A stretch of 64,000 nucleotides of DNA from Betaproteobacteria bacterium Ga0077526 (GCA_001464765.1 LNDV01000034.1:310001-374000); one strand, 5' to 3'; counted from the stretch's first letter, positions 25,203-34,742 are shown. A program made the numbers and translations. The notes: generated by a model not told the origin, from the sequence alone.

Positions 25203-27695
25203 CTACCAGTCCTCGCGAACAGACTGCACCACGTCGCCGCCCATGGCCTTGCGGCCGCTGGCCACGGCCGTGATCGTCGCGGCAATCAGCATGACCGCGA
25301 AGAACGCCGCGAGCCCCAGCCACGGCACATGAAGATCCATCCCCCAGTGGAACGACTGGCGGTTGACCACGTGGATGAGGATGAGGCTCATCGCGAAGCC
25401 CAGCACGGCCCCGACCGCGAGCCCGACGGCCGCGACCCCGGCGCCTTCCGCGCCGAGCACGACGCCGATCTCGCGTCGCGTCACGCCCAGATGCCGCAGC
25501 ATGCCGAACTCCCGTCGACGCGCGAGCACTTCGGCGCCGATGGCGCTGGACAGCCCCATCAGCCCGATCAGGATGGCCACGCCTTCGAGCGCATAGGTGA
25601 CGACGAAGGTCCGGTCGAAGATCGTGAGCGAGAGTTCGCGCACATCGCCGGCAGTCATCATTGTGAGACCGCCAGTCGCCAGGGCGTCGAGCGCGGTGCG
25701 CACATCGGCGAGACGCGAAGGTTCGGTGAGCCACAAGCCGGCGTCGTTCGCGAGCCGGTCACCGGTCGCCGCGATGTAGTGACGGCGGTCGATCAGCACG
25801 GCGCCCGACTGCCGGGCGTAGTCGCGCCACAGCCCGCGGATCAGAAATTCGCGGGACTCGCCCCGCAGGGGCAGGGCGAGAGTGTCGCCGGGCCGCCATC
25901 CGTGGATCGCGGCAGCGGACTCCGACACCCACACCGAGGGCAGAGCCGACGCACGACGGTCGACGTCCCCGACGATCGGCAATCGGGCCTCCGCATCACG
26001 ATCCACTTCGTCGCGCGCAAGGAGCGTGATCTGCGCGGCGCTGCGGTCGACGAACACCTTCTGCCATCGGAGGAACTCCACACGCTCGACGCCATCCAGT
26101 GCAGCGATGGCACTCTGCTTGTCCCCTGACAGGTAGGCCGTGTCGCCACCGTCTCCGGCGCGCACGTAGAGGTCCGCCGGAAGAATGCCCTGGAGCCACT
26201 GATCGAGCGACGTGCGGAAGGAAGTGACCATGATCGCCATCGCCACCATGAGACTGACCGCGGCGACGATGGCCGACAGACTCACCGCGGCCTGAACGGG
26301 GTAGGCGCGAAGGCGAGACAGACCCAGCGCCGCGGTGACGCTGCGCGGTACCGGAATGCGTGCGAGCAGCCGCGGTACGAGATGCGGCAGCAGCAGGATG
26401 GTCCCGAGCAGCAGCATCGCGATGGACACGTAGCCGAAGAGAGGCAGTCCATCCACGGGTGGCAGTGTCGACGCGCCGGCACCCGCAATCAGCACCGACA
26501 CGCTCGGCCAGGGGGAACGCAACGGTCGGAACGCGCGCGCGTCGTCGCCGCTCTTCAGCGCGAGCGCTGGCGCTTCGGATGCCGCCTCCCACGCGGGCCC
26601 GAGGCTGCCCAGCACCGCGGCGGCCATCCCCATCCCGGCGAACAGCACGACGGCCATCGCGTCCACCCGAACTTCGGGGCGTACCCCGGCGAAGAACCCC
26701 GCTCCCAGGTCAGCACCGACGAGCGATACGACGACTCGCGCCAGCAGCACCCCGGCAACGACGCCCAGGACTGCTCCCGCCACGCCGAGGAGCATCCCTT
26801 CGCCGACCACCTGGAGTCCGATCTGGCGTCGCGTGAATCCGATCACCCGCTGCAGCGCCAGCTGCGACCGGCGCCGGGCGATGGACAGCGCCTGGGTCGA
26901 GGACACCAGGAGCGCCCCCGTGAACAGCGCCACGAGCGCGAGCACGTTGAGGTTCACGCGGTACGCTCGCGTCATGCGGGACAGGCTCTCGTTCCTGTCG
27001 GCCTCCGTCTGGACGGTGACACCGGCGGGGAGAGACAGCGCCGCGACAAAACGGGCCCTCGACACGCCGGGCGCAAGCTTCACGTCGATGCGTGTGATGA
27101 CACCCGACCGATCGAACAGCGACTGGACCGCCGCGATGTCCATCAGGGCCGCGTACTCGGCGGGCGAATCGGCGGCGAGAACACCGGCGACTCGGAGTTC
27201 GACATCCTCCAGCCCGTTGCGCAGCCGAACGCGCCCGCCCGCCTCGAGTCCGAGGCGCGAAAGGGTCGAGCGCCCGACGAACACGGTGTCCGGACGCAGG
27301 AGGTCCAGCGGGTCGGTCCCTTCCGCGATCAGCGCCGGCTGGAGGCGCGCGGCACGGAACACGTCGATGCCGGCGATCCGCAGGGTCTCCTCACCGCCGA
27401 CGATCGGCGCCTCCACTTCCACGACCGGGCTGGCGACGTCGACTTCCGGCATCTTTGCGATCTGCGCGAACAGCGACTCGTCGAAGCCCGCCTGCGGTCC
27501 GCGGACGACGAGGTCCGCTGCACCCGAGAGGCGCCGGGCCGCCTGGCCGAACTCGTCGGCGGCGGCCGAGTTGACGAGCTGCACGGCCAGTCCCAGCGCG
27601 ACCCCGAGGGCAATGGCGATCACTGCGATTGCGGTTCGGCCGGGGAACTGCCGGAGAGGCGCCGCGACCAGCACCAGAAACGGGATCAGGCGCAT
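25203..27695 (-). CDS. ABC transporter permease, duplicated FtsX-type (AttFG-like)
   Basis: An 830-residue permease with two FtsX/MacB-type halves. There is an N-terminal TM (about 15-35), a large periplasmic domain, a first group of three helices (about 260-400), a middle helix pair (about 470-540) and a second periplasmic domain followed by the last three helices (about 715-815). Such proteins move lipids or lipoproteins, or transmit force, and do not import solutes. With the ATPase and AttH-like protein it forms an AttEFGH-like set. The ATG lies ten bases after the ATPase stop. Confidence 0.88.
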   Translation of the reverse strand: MRLIPFLVLVAAPLRQFPGRTAIAVIAIALGVALGLAVQLVNSAAADEFGQAARRLSGAADLVVRGPQAGFDESLFAQIAKMPEVDVASPVVEVEAPIVGGEETLRIAGIDVFRAARLQPALIAEGTDPLDLLRPDTVFVGRSTLSRLGLEAGGRVRLRNGLEDVELRVAGVLAADSPAEYAALMDIAAVQSLFDRSGVITRIDVKLAPGVSRARFVAALSLPAGVTVQTEADRNESLSRMTRAYRVNLNVLALVALFTGALLVSSTQALSIARRRSQLALQRVIGFTRRQIGLQVVGEGMLLGVAGAVLGVVAGVLLARVVVSLVGADLGAGFFAGVRPEVRVDAMAVVLFAGMGMAAAVLGSLGPAWEAASEAPALALKSGDDARAFRPLRSPWPSVSVLIAGAGASTLPPVDGLPLFGYVSIAMLLLGTILLLPHLVPRLLARIPVPRSVTAALGLSRLRAYPVQAAVSLSAIVAAVSLMVAMAIMVTSFRTSLDQWLQGILPADLYVRAGDGGDTAYLSGDKQSAIAALDGVERVEFLRWQKVFVDRSAAQITLLARDEVDRDAEARLPIVGDVDRRASALPSVWVSESAAAIHGWRPGDTLALPLRGESREFLIRGLWRDYARQSGAVLIDRRHYIAATGDRLANDAGLWLTEPSRLADVRTALDALATGGLTMMTAGDVRELSLTIFDRTFVVTYALEGVAILIGLMGLSSAIGAEVLARRREFGMLRHLGVTRREIGVVLGAEGAGVAAVGLAVGAVLGFAMSLILIHVVNRQSFHWGMDLHVPWLGLAAFFAVMLIAATITAVASGRKAMGGDVVQSVREDW

Positions 27696-27705
27696 GGCTG
27701 GCGCG

Positions 27706-28371
27706 TCACCCGGCGACGATGCCGCCGGGCGTGAGCCGGAGGATGCGGTCGGCGCCGTTCGCCGCCTGCATCGAGTGGGTGACGAGAAGACAGCCGGCGC
27801 CGCTCTCCGCGACGGAACGATGCAGGAGCGCGAGAACGTCGGCGGCCGTCTCGGGGTCGAGGTTGCCGGTGGGTTCGTCGGCGAGCAGCAGCTTCGGCCG
27901 ATGGACGAGCGCCCGTGCGATGGCGACACGCTGGAGTTCGCCGCCCGACAGTTCCCGCGGGAGACTGGCGAGGCGATCCCCCAGTCCGACGGCTTCGAGG
28001 ATGCCCCGGACCCTGGCGCTGATCGCACCGGCGTCCTCGCCGAGCAACTGCAGCGGCAGCCCCACGTTGGCGGCCAGGTCCAGATACGGGAGCACATGGA
28101 AGGCCTGGAACACGAAACCGATCTTCTCCCGCCGGAGCAGAGTGAGGCGGTCGTCGTCGAGGCTCGCGAGGTCCACGCCGTCGAACACGATGCTGCCGGC
28201 ATCCGGATGGTCCAGACCCGCGATCAGATTGAGCAGCGTCGACTTGCCGACGCCGGACTCGCCGATGACGGCAACGAACTCGCCGGGGGCGAGGTCCAGC
28301 GAGACCTCGTCGAGGACGACTCGCGGACGTGTGCCGGCGAAGTGCTTTCGCACTCGGGAGAGGGTGAGCAT
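27706..28371 (-). CDS. ABC transporter ATP-binding protein (AttE/LolD-like)
   Basis: A 221-residue ATPase. Walker A GESGVGKST (37-45), Q-loop FVFQAFHVLPY, signature LSGGELQRV, Walker B LLLADEPTGNLD and H-loop LVTHS are complete. The LolD/MacB-like type fits the FtsX-type permease. The ATG at 28371 begins directly at the first strand. A longer upstream frame is not conserved. It is the first gene of the operon and its promoter must lie in 28372-28560. Confidence 0.92.
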   Translation of the reverse strand: MLTLSRVRKHFAGTRPRVVLDEVSLDLAPGEFVAVIGESGVGKSTLLNLIAGLDHPDAGSIVFDGVDLASLDDDRLTLLRREKIGFVFQAFHVLPYLDLAANVGLPLQLLGEDAGAISARVRGILEAVGLGDRLASLPRELSGGELQRVAIARALVHRPKLLLADEPTGNLDPETAADVLALLHRSVAESGAGCLLVTHSMQAANGADRILRLTPGGIVAG

Positions 28372-28562
28372 GGCGGGATCGGGCGACAAGGGCGGATCGA
28401 GTGTCGCATAACTGACCCGCGCGTCGGTTATTCGTTCGGCACCGGATTTGCCGTCGTCATGAAGGGGGGCAGAGAGCCTCCGCGCAACATCCCGCGCTCC
28501 CCGAAGAACAGCGGTCGGTGGTGGGGCGATCCCCCTTTCTGCGTGATCGGCAAACAAAACGC

Positions 28563-28591
28563 TTGCGTTCGAAGGGGTGCGCGGTTATTGT
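28563..28591 (+). promoter_or_regulatory. Probable sigma-70 promoter of the cold-shock gene
   Basis: TTGCGT and TATTGT are separated by exactly 17 bases. A start about seven bases further on would give a leader of about 140 nucleotides before the csp ATG. This resembles the long leaders of CspA-type genes. The remaining gene-free DNA (28372-28562) must hold the divergent promoter of the ABC operon. I saw no other gene in it. Confidence 0.55.
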
Positions 28592-28740
28592 GAGCGCTCG
28601 CAGGATCTCACAGTACGACTCTCGATTGTCTCGCTGTACCCCCCACTTCTCGGTAGTCAGTTCGACCAGCTGCGCTGGGTTGATCCGCGCTCTCCGGGCG
28701 TTCGCCCGAATTTTCTAATCGTTTCAGGATGACTCTTAAT

Positions 28741-28947
28741 ATGGCAACTGGTACCGTCAAGTGGTTCAACGACTCCAAGGGTTTTGGCTTCATCGCTCCG
28801 GATGGTGGTGGTGAGGACGTGTTTGCGCACTTCTCCGCCATTCAGGCGCAGGGCTTCAAGACCCTGAAGGAAAACCAGAAGGTTTCCTTCGACGTCACGA
28901 CCGGCCCGAAGGGCAAGCAAGCGGCGAACATCCGCCCGATCGAGTAA
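28741..28947 (+). CDS. Cold-shock protein (CspA family)
   Basis: A 68-residue single-strand nucleic-acid-binding OB fold. RNP1 is KGFGFI (14-19) and RNP2 is VFAHF (27-31), and the canonical MATGTVKWFND start is intact. It probably acts as an RNA chaperone. An ATG four codons upstream is possible, but the family start is used here. A perfect terminator follows within 20 bases, so it is monocistronic. Confidence 0.97.
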   Translation: MATGTVKWFNDSKGFGFIAPDGGGEDVFAHFSAIQAQGFKTLKENQKVSFDVTTGPKGKQAANIRPIE

Positions 28948-28963
28948 TCGATCGCTTTTGCGC

Positions 28964-28992
28964 AAAAAAGCCCGGCTCTGCCGGGCTTTTTT
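28964..28992 (+). terminator. Rho-independent terminator after the cold-shock gene
   Basis: A perfect 13-base stem AAAAAAGCCCGGC/GCCGGGCTTTTTT with a three-base loop TCT. Its T tract on the plus strand and A tract on the other side make it potentially bidirectional, also serving the minus-strand pirin gene. Confidence 0.93.
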
Positions 28993-29038
28993 GTTTCTGG
29001 ACTGCCCCGAACCGGGGCAGTCCCAAGACAGTCCGGAC

Positions 29039-29737
29039 TCAGGTCATGTCGAACACGAGCACTTCCGCGTTCGATGCCCCGTCGAGGACCAGTTCCTCGA
29101 CGCCTTGCAGCTTGGCGCCATCCCCCTCTCCCAGGACCTGACCGTTGACGGTCAGCGCCCCCTTGACCAGGTGGACGTACACGCGATGCCCGGCCGCGAT
29201 GGAAAGCCGGGCCTGATCCGCGCCGTTCAGCAGCCCCGCATAGATCCAGGCGTCCTGATTGATCGTCACGGCGCCATCCCGCCCGTCCGGTGCGGCGACG
29301 AGGCGCAGCCTCCCCCGCTTCTCCTGCTCGGGAAAGTTCTTCTGCTCGTACCCGGGTCGTACCCCGCGGAATTTGGGCTCGATCCAGATCTGCAGGAAGT
29401 GGACGAGCTGCTCCTTGGAATGGTTGTACTCGCTGTGGGTGACGCCGGTCCCCGCGCTCATGCGCTGGACGTCGCCCGGGCGGATGATGGACCCGGTTCC
29501 CATGCTGTCGCGGTGCTCCAGCGCCCCTTCCAGGACATAGCTGATGATCTCCATGTCCCGATGGGGGTGGGTGCCGAACCCCATCCCCGGGGCGACCCTA
29601 TCCTCGTTGATGACCCGAAGCGTCCCCCAGCCCATCTCTCTCGGGTCGTAGTAGTCCGCGAAGGAGAAGGTGTGGTGGCTGTCCAGCCACCCGTGGTTGG
29701 CATGACCGCGGTCCGTCGCTTTTCTCAGGGTGAGCAT
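29039..29737 (-). CDS. Pirin family protein
   Basis: A 232-residue bicupin of the pirin family. The metal ligands His57, His59, His101 and Glu103 (HPHRD and THSEYNH) are at nearly the same positions as in human pirin. Bacterial homologues such as YhhW can act as quercetin dioxygenases. The physiological role is uncertain. The start was set at the ATG preceded by AAGGA seven bases away. A start nine codons upstream lacks such a site. Confidence 0.92.
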   Translation of the reverse strand: MLTLRKATDRGHANHGWLDSHHTFSFADYYDPREMGWGTLRVINEDRVAPGMGFGTHPHRDMEIISYVLEGALEHRDSMGTGSIIRPGDVQRMSAGTGVTHSEYNHSKEQLVHFLQIWIEPKFRGVRPGYEQKNFPEQEKRGRLRLVAAPDGRDGAVTINQDAWIYAGLLNGADQARLSIAAGHRVYVHLVKGALTVNGQVLGEGDGAKLQGVEELVLDGASNAEVLVFDMT

Positions 29738-29870
29738 GTTGGTTTCCTTGTCGTTGCAGTTCATCGAAACTGTTTACAGACGATAAGGGCGCCGACTGCC
29801 GAAAAAAAGCGAGTCTTTTCGAGCAAGTTGTTCGAAGGCATCGAACAGACGGGGCGCACCGGTGCGTGGG

Positions 29871-30377
29871 TCACGCGACCCGCTTGCCAAGAATGACCAG
29901 ATCCCGCTCGACACCGTCCAGAATGGCCACTCGCGGCAGGTGCCCCCAGCGGCCGAAACCGTGCCCTTCGAACAGATCGAGACTGGGCTGGTTGTGACCG
30001 AACACGAAGCCCAGCACGGTGTGAAGTTTCAGGATCGCGCACTCGCGCAACGCCTCGGTCAGGAGAAATCGCCCGATCCCCTGGCGCTGGAAGGGATAGT
30101 CCACGTAGATGCTGAGTTCCGCCGTGCCGTCGTAGGCGGGACGCCCGTAGAACGAGGAGAAACTGAGCCAGGCCGCGATCCGCCCGGCGCGCTCGACGAC
30201 CCAGAGCGGCCGGTACCCGGGCACATGAAGCGCGAACCACGCTTCCCGGCTTTCGACGCTGACCGGCTCCAGGTCCGCCGTGACCACCCTGGAGGGAATC
30301 GTCCGGTTGTAGATCTCGACGACATGGGGCAGATCGGCGCGGGTGGCGACCCGCCATTCGAGGGCTCGGTCCGTCAT
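29871..30377 (-). CDS. GNAT N-acetyltransferase (phosphinothricin acetyltransferase-like)
   Basis: A 168-residue acetyltransferase of the Pat/YwnH group. It has the opening R.AT.ADLP.VVEIYN, the early S..V..D..P.S.E.R.AWF, the SIYVDYPFQRQGIGRFLLTEAL acetyl-CoA loop (residues about 90-110) and LGFVFGHNQPSLDLFEGHGF near the end. Such enzymes acetylate phosphinothricin, methionine sulfoximine or amino-acid-like substrates. Its promoter must lie in 30378-30415, just beyond the terminator. Confidence 0.9.
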   Translation of the reverse strand: MTDRALEWRVATRADLPHVVEIYNRTIPSRVVTADLEPVSVESREAWFALHVPGYRPLWVVERAGRIAAWLSFSSFYGRPAYDGTAELSIYVDYPFQRQGIGRFLLTEALRECAILKLHTVLGFVFGHNQPSLDLFEGHGFGRWGHLPRVAILDGVERDLVILGKRVA

Positions 30378-30415
30378 GGCAAATGGCTCAGGGTGCGGGG
30401 ACCGAGAGCATAGAC

Positions 30416-30448
30416 AAAAAAGCCCGGCCGAAACGGCCGGGCTTTTTT
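30416..30448 (-). terminator. Bidirectional-type Rho-independent terminator
   Basis: A perfect 15-base stem AAAAAAGCCCGGCCG/CGGCCGGGCTTTTTT with an AAA loop. It lies 17 bases beyond the stop of the minus-strand RND gene and probably ends the RND operon before the GNAT gene. Confidence 0.92.
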
Positions 30449-30465
30449 CGGAGGCCTTGCTCGAC

Positions 30466-33400
30466 TCAGGGCAACTGCTCGCCGAGAGCGGGTGCGTGCA
30501 CCGGGGCTGCTTCCTTCGGTTCGTCCATGGCGCCGACCTTGCGGACGAACAGCGAGTAGAAGGTTGGCACCACGAAGAGCGTCAGCATTGTTCCGACGAT
30601 CATGCCGCCTACCACCACCCAGCCGATGGCCTGCCTCGCCTCAGCACCCGCACCGTCGGAGAACGCGAGTGGAATCGCCCCGAGGACAGTGGCCAGCGTC
30701 GTCATGAGAATGGGCCGCAGACGCAGGGTGGAGGCTTCCACGACGGCCTCGATCTTCTCGTGGCCGGCCCGTCTGAGCTGGTTGGCGAACTCCACGATCA
30801 GGATACCGTTCTTGGTGATGAGGCCCACGAGCATCACCAGACCGATCCGGCTGTAGACGTTGAGGGTTCCGCCGGAGCCCCCCTTCGACAGCCAGTACAT
30901 GGCCGCCGCTGCACCGAGCATCGCAAGTGGCACAGTCAACATGATCACGAACGGGCCGATGAAGCTCTCGAACTGCGCTGCCAGGACCAGGTAGATGAAC
31001 AGGATCGCGAGCACAAAGGTCAGGTAGAACTCGTCGCCGGTCTCGCGAAACTCGCGCGACTCGCCGTCGAGGTCGCTGGCCGTGCCGGGCGGCAGGGTCT
31101 CGGCTACGGTCTGATCGATGAACGTCAGCGCCTCGCCGAGGCTGTAGCCCTCGGCGATGTTGGCGTTGATGATGGCCGCCCGCTGCTTGTTGAAGTGGTT
31201 GAGTTCCTTCGGCGCGACCGTCTCACGGATCTGCACGAGGTTGGACAGCTGATGCAGACTGCCGTCCCGCCCCCGCACATAGATGGACGTGAGATCGGAG
31301 GGCTGCCGGCGGTTGGCGTCCTCCACCTGCACGACGACGTCGTACTGCTTGCCTTCGCGCTTGTAGCGCGTGACGTCCCGGCCGCCCATCAGCGTTTCGA
31401 GCGTGTGTCCGATGGTTTCCATCGACACGCCGAGCGCCGCAGCCTTGTCCCGATCGATGTCAACACGCAGCTGCGGCTTGTTCAGCTTCAAGTCCGTGTC
31501 CAGACCCGTGAGGCCCTTGTACTGGCTCAGCTTCGCCATCATCGGCGCGACCTTGCCCTGCAACTCCTCGTAGCTCGTCCCGTAGAGGACGTAGTTCACC
31601 TTCTTGTCGAGGAAGCTGCCGCCAAGCGAAGGCGGGTCCTTCGTGAAGGAGATCACGCCGGGCAATCCGCCGAAGAGCTTGGGCGTGAGTTCCTTGGTGA
31701 TCTGCATCTGCGGGCGCGTGCGCTGCTCCCAGTCCGACAGCACCGCGAATGCGATGCCGATATTGACGGGGTTCGGTCGTTCCAGACCCGGCGCCACCAC
31801 CGCGAACAGCGTCTCGATCTCGGGCACGGACTTCGCGATCTCCTCGACGGCGTGCATGTACTTGTCCGTGTACTGCATCGTCGAGCCTTCGGGCGCGATC
31901 ACGAAGGCCATGAACGTACCGCGATCCTCCACCGGCGAAAGCTCGGACTTGAGCTGGGAGAACAGCCAGTAAGCCGCGCCGATCGCGACGAAGAACACGA
32001 GAATGACCGCCCAGCGCATGCGCAGCACGCCGCGCAGCATCGCCTGATAGCCGTTGTTCATGCCGTTGAAGAAGCGCTCCGTCATCGCATAGAAGGCGCC
32101 GTGCTTCTCGTGGGCCTTGAACAATCGGGAACACATCATCGGCGTCAGCGTGAGCGCCACGAAGCCGGACACGAACACGGCGGCCACTACCGTCATCGCG
32201 AACTCGATGAACAACTGCCCGGAACGGCCCGTCAGGAACAGCAGCGGCAGGAACACCGCTGCAAGGGTGATGGTCATCGCGATGACTGCGAAGCCGATCT
32301 CCTTCGCGCCCAGGAACGCTGCGTCCATGGGCTTCATGCCTTCTTCGATATGCCGGTGGATGTTCTCCAGCATCACGATCGCATCGTCCACCACGAGACC
32401 CACTGCCAGCACGATGCCGAGCAGAGTGAGCACGTTGATGGAGAACCCCATCAGGTACACGAAGAAGAACGCGCCGATGAGCGATACGGGAATGGTCACC
32501 GCCGGGATCAGCGTGGCGCGGAAGCTGCGCAGGAAGACGAAGATGACCAGCACCACGAGTATCAGCGCCTCGATCATCACCTTGTAGACGGACTTGATCG
32601 CCGCGTCGATGAAGGAGGAGGTGTCGACCGCCACCTTCAGGCTCATGCCCTCCGGCAGGCCGGACTGCATGCGCGGCATGAGGTTCCGCACCGCCTTGGC
32701 GATCTCAAGCGTATTGCCCGTCGACTGCTTGACGACACCGAGGGCGACGGCGTCCTGCCCGCTCACGCGGACGATCTTGCGGTTCTCGTAGGGGCCGGGT
32801 GCGGCGTAGCCGACGTCGCGCAGCTTGATCTGGTAGCCGCCGACCTCGCGAATCACCATGTCGTTGAACTGCTCGGGATTGAGCAGGGAGGTCTCCGCCA
32901 TGACCGTGAACTCGCGGTCGGTGCTCTCGATGCGCCCGCCAGGGGAGTCGAGGTTCTGGCGCACGAGGGCTTCTTCCACGTCCTGTGCGGCGAGACCCTG
33001 GGACGCCAAACGCTCCCGGTCAAGCCAGATCCGCATGGCGTACTTGCGCTCGCCGCCGATGATGACCGTGGCGACGCCGGGCAGCGCCTTCATGGGGTCG
33101 AGCAGATAGCGGTCGGCGTAGTCCGTCAGCTCCATCGGCGAATGCCGGTCGCTGTAGAGCGCGATCCACATGATCGGCCACGCATCCGCCTCGATCTTGC
33201 TCACCACCGGATCGTTCGCGGCTCGCGGCAGTTGCGCCTTCACTCGCGCCACGCGGTCACGCACGTCGTTGGCGGCGGCGTCCACATCGCGGCTGGTGAC
33301 GAAGGTGATCGTGATCTCGCTCACCTCCTCCTTGCTCTTGGACTTGATCGTCTTGATGCCCTCGATGCCGGACAGTGCGTCCTCCATCGGAGTCGTGATG

Positions 33401-33585
33401 ACGCTCTCGATCACCTGCGCCGTCGCCCCCTTGTACACCGTTCGTACGGACACCGTGGGCGGATCGATCTTCGGATACTCGCGGACCGCGAGGCGCTGGA
33501 AGGAGATGACACCGAGCAGGATGATGAGCAGGCTCATCACCGTGGCGAGCACGGGACGCTTGATGGAAAGATCCGACAGGACCAT
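30466..33585 (-). CDS. HAE1-type RND efflux permease
   Basis: A 1039-residue inner-membrane proton-driven exporter with twelve TM helices and two large periplasmic loops. Family features include the start SDLSIKRPVLATVMSLLI, GLVVDDAIVMLENI in TM4 with the proton-relay Asp pair (about 407-408), and a second-half RIGLVMLVGLITKNGILIVE. It resembles MdtB/MexF-type drug pumps. No outer-membrane channel gene accompanies it, so it may use a shared TolC. The adaptor gene precedes it by 17 bases. Confidence 0.94.
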   Translation of the reverse strand: MVLSDLSIKRPVLATVMSLLIILLGVISFQRLAVREYPKIDPPTVSVRTVYKGATAQVIESVITTPMEDALSGIEGIKTIKSKSKEEVSEITITFVTSRDVDAAANDVRDRVARVKAQLPRAANDPVVSKIEADAWPIMWIALYSDRHSPMELTDYADRYLLDPMKALPGVATVIIGGERKYAMRIWLDRERLASQGLAAQDVEEALVRQNLDSPGGRIESTDREFTVMAETSLLNPEQFNDMVIREVGGYQIKLRDVGYAAPGPYENRKIVRVSGQDAVALGVVKQSTGNTLEIAKAVRNLMPRMQSGLPEGMSLKVAVDTSSFIDAAIKSVYKVMIEALILVVLVIFVFLRSFRATLIPAVTIPVSLIGAFFFVYLMGFSINVLTLLGIVLAVGLVVDDAIVMLENIHRHIEEGMKPMDAAFLGAKEIGFAVIAMTITLAAVFLPLLFLTGRSGQLFIEFAMTVVAAVFVSGFVALTLTPMMCSRLFKAHEKHGAFYAMTERFFNGMNNGYQAMLRGVLRMRWAVILVFFVAIGAAYWLFSQLKSELSPVEDRGTFMAFVIAPEGSTMQYTDKYMHAVEEIAKSVPEIETLFAVVAPGLERPNPVNIGIAFAVLSDWEQRTRPQMQITKELTPKLFGGLPGVISFTKDPPSLGGSFLDKKVNYVLYGTSYEELQGKVAPMMAKLSQYKGLTGLDTDLKLNKPQLRVDIDRDKAAALGVSMETIGHTLETLMGGRDVTRYKREGKQYDVVVQVEDANRRQPSDLTSIYVRGRDGSLHQLSNLVQIRETVAPKELNHFNKQRAAIINANIAEGYSLGEALTFIDQTVAETLPPGTASDLDGESREFRETGDEFYLTFVLAILFIYLVLAAQFESFIGPFVIMLTVPLAMLGAAAAMYWLSKGGSGGTLNVYSRIGLVMLVGLITKNGILIVEFANQLRRAGHEKIEAVVEASTLRLRPILMTTLATVLGAIPLAFSDGAGAEARQAIGWVVVGGMIVGTMLTLFVVPTFYSLFVRKVGAMDEPKEAAPVHAPALGEQLP

Positions 33586-33602
33586 GGTGCTGCCCTCCTG
33601 AC

Positions 33603-34742
33603 TCAGCTCTGCTTGGCCGCGGGCGGTTGCCCGCCGGGTGGCGCGGGCGCCGGCAGGACCATCACCGGAGCGCCATCCTTCAACTTGATCTGGCCTTCGG
33701 TCACGACGAGATCGCCCGCCGAGAGACCGCTGGTGACTTCGACTTCGCCGGGCCGGCGCGTCCCGACGGCAATCTTGGTGAGGATCGCCTTGCCATCCAC
33801 CACCTTGTAGACGAAGCTGTCCTTGCCTTGCGGCCAGATCGCCGGCTCTGGCACGACGATGGCGTTCACGCGCTTGTCGAACGTGAGCAGCACGCGAACG
33901 AACATACCGGGCTTCAGTCTGGACGCGGTATTGTTGATCCGTCCGCGGATCAGCACTGTGCGGCTGCGCTCGTCCACCATCGGTTCGATGGCGTAGATGC
34001 GTCCCGCGAACTCGTCACCGGGAAAGGCGTCGAGGCGGATGTGCAGGTCCTGGCCGGCGCGCACCTTGGAGGTGAAGGCCTCGGGGATGCGGAAGTCGAC
34101 CTTGATGTTCGAGATGCTCTCGAGCCGGGCGATGTCCTCGCCCTTCTTGACGTACGCGCCGGGACTGATCAGCCGCAGACCGATGGTGCCGGCGAACGGG
34201 GCCACGATCGTGGTCTTGGTGAGGCGGGCCTCGGCTTCGCGCCGCTGCGCGACGGCGCTGTCGAGATTGTTTCGTGCGAGGTCGACGGCTTCCTGGGCGA
34301 TGAACTGCTGCCCCAGGAGATCCTTCGCCCGGTCCAGCCGCTGTTGCTCGGTGCGGACCAGCACTTCCATCCGCGACATCTGAGCCTTGAGTTCGGCCGG
34401 ATCCAGCGACACCAGCTTCTGGCCCTTGGAGACCGTCTGTCCTTCCAGGAAGTGGATGGCGTCGACGCGACCGTCGATCTCGGGACGGATCATCACGGAT
34501 TCGTCGGCGAGCAGCGTGCCAACGGCCGAGACATCCGAACTGACGTCGAGCACCCGGACTGGCATCGCCTTGACCGGCAGGCCCTTCGGCTTGCCGTCCC
34601 CACCGCCCGGCTTGCCGCCCCCCGGACCGGCGGCTGCCTTGGCTGCGTCGGCCTGCTTGGCGTCCTTACCCTTGTCTCCGCAACCGGAGAGCCCGATGCT
34701 CGCGAGAGCGACGAAAACGACAACCCACTTTGGAAAGTTCAA
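33603..34742 (-). CDS. RND adaptor (membrane fusion) lipoprotein
   Basis: A protein of about 379 residues with a lipoprotein signal (NFPKWVVVFVALASIGLSGC), a Gly/Lys/Pro-rich linker, and an adaptor body: lipoyl half RPEIDGRVDAIHFLEGQTVSKGQ, a coiled-coil hairpin (about 140-190), second lipoyl half TIVAPFAGTIGLRLISPGAYV, then the beta barrel. The start is ambiguous. TTG at 34742 has GAGG six bases upstream and yields a clean signal peptide, whereas GTG at 34757 adds five residues. It bridges the inner-membrane pump to an outer-membrane channel. Confidence 0.9.
   Translation of the reverse strand: MNFPKWVVVFVALASIGLSGCGDKGKDAKQADAAKAAAGPGGGKPGGGDGKPKGLPVKAMPVRVLDVSSDVSAVGTLLADESVMIRPEIDGRVDAIHFLEGQTVSKGQKLVSLDPAELKAQMSRMEVLVRTEQQRLDRAKDLLGQQFIAQEAVDLARNNLDSAVAQRREAEARLTKTTIVAPFAGTIGLRLISPGAYVKKGEDIARLESISNIKVDFRIPEAFTSKVRAGQDLHIRLDAFPGDEFAGRIYAIEPMVDERSRTVLIRGRINNTASRLKPGMFVRVLLTFDKRVNAIVVPEPAIWPQGKDSFVYKVVDGKAILTKIAVGTRRPGEVEVTSGLSAGDLVVTEGQIKLKDGAPVMVLPAPAPPGGQPPAAKQS

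Noticed and set aside
23991..26129. Open plus-strand frame of 712 codons opposite the AttH and permease genes
   Set aside because: It spans two genuine minus-strand genes with signal peptide and TM patterns, and the translation resembles nothing.
28964..30448. Similar terminator stems at 28964-28992 and 30416-30448 as a repeat family
   Set aside because: They share the common GCCCGGC/GCCGGGC terminator core but differ in loop and flanks, so they are just two good terminators.
30343..33810. Open plus-strand frame of 1155 codons opposite the RND pump gene
   Set aside because: It is a mirror of strong GC-skewed codon use. The translation is rich in His, Arg, Asp and Gln with no domain, while the opposite strand encodes a textbook RND permease.
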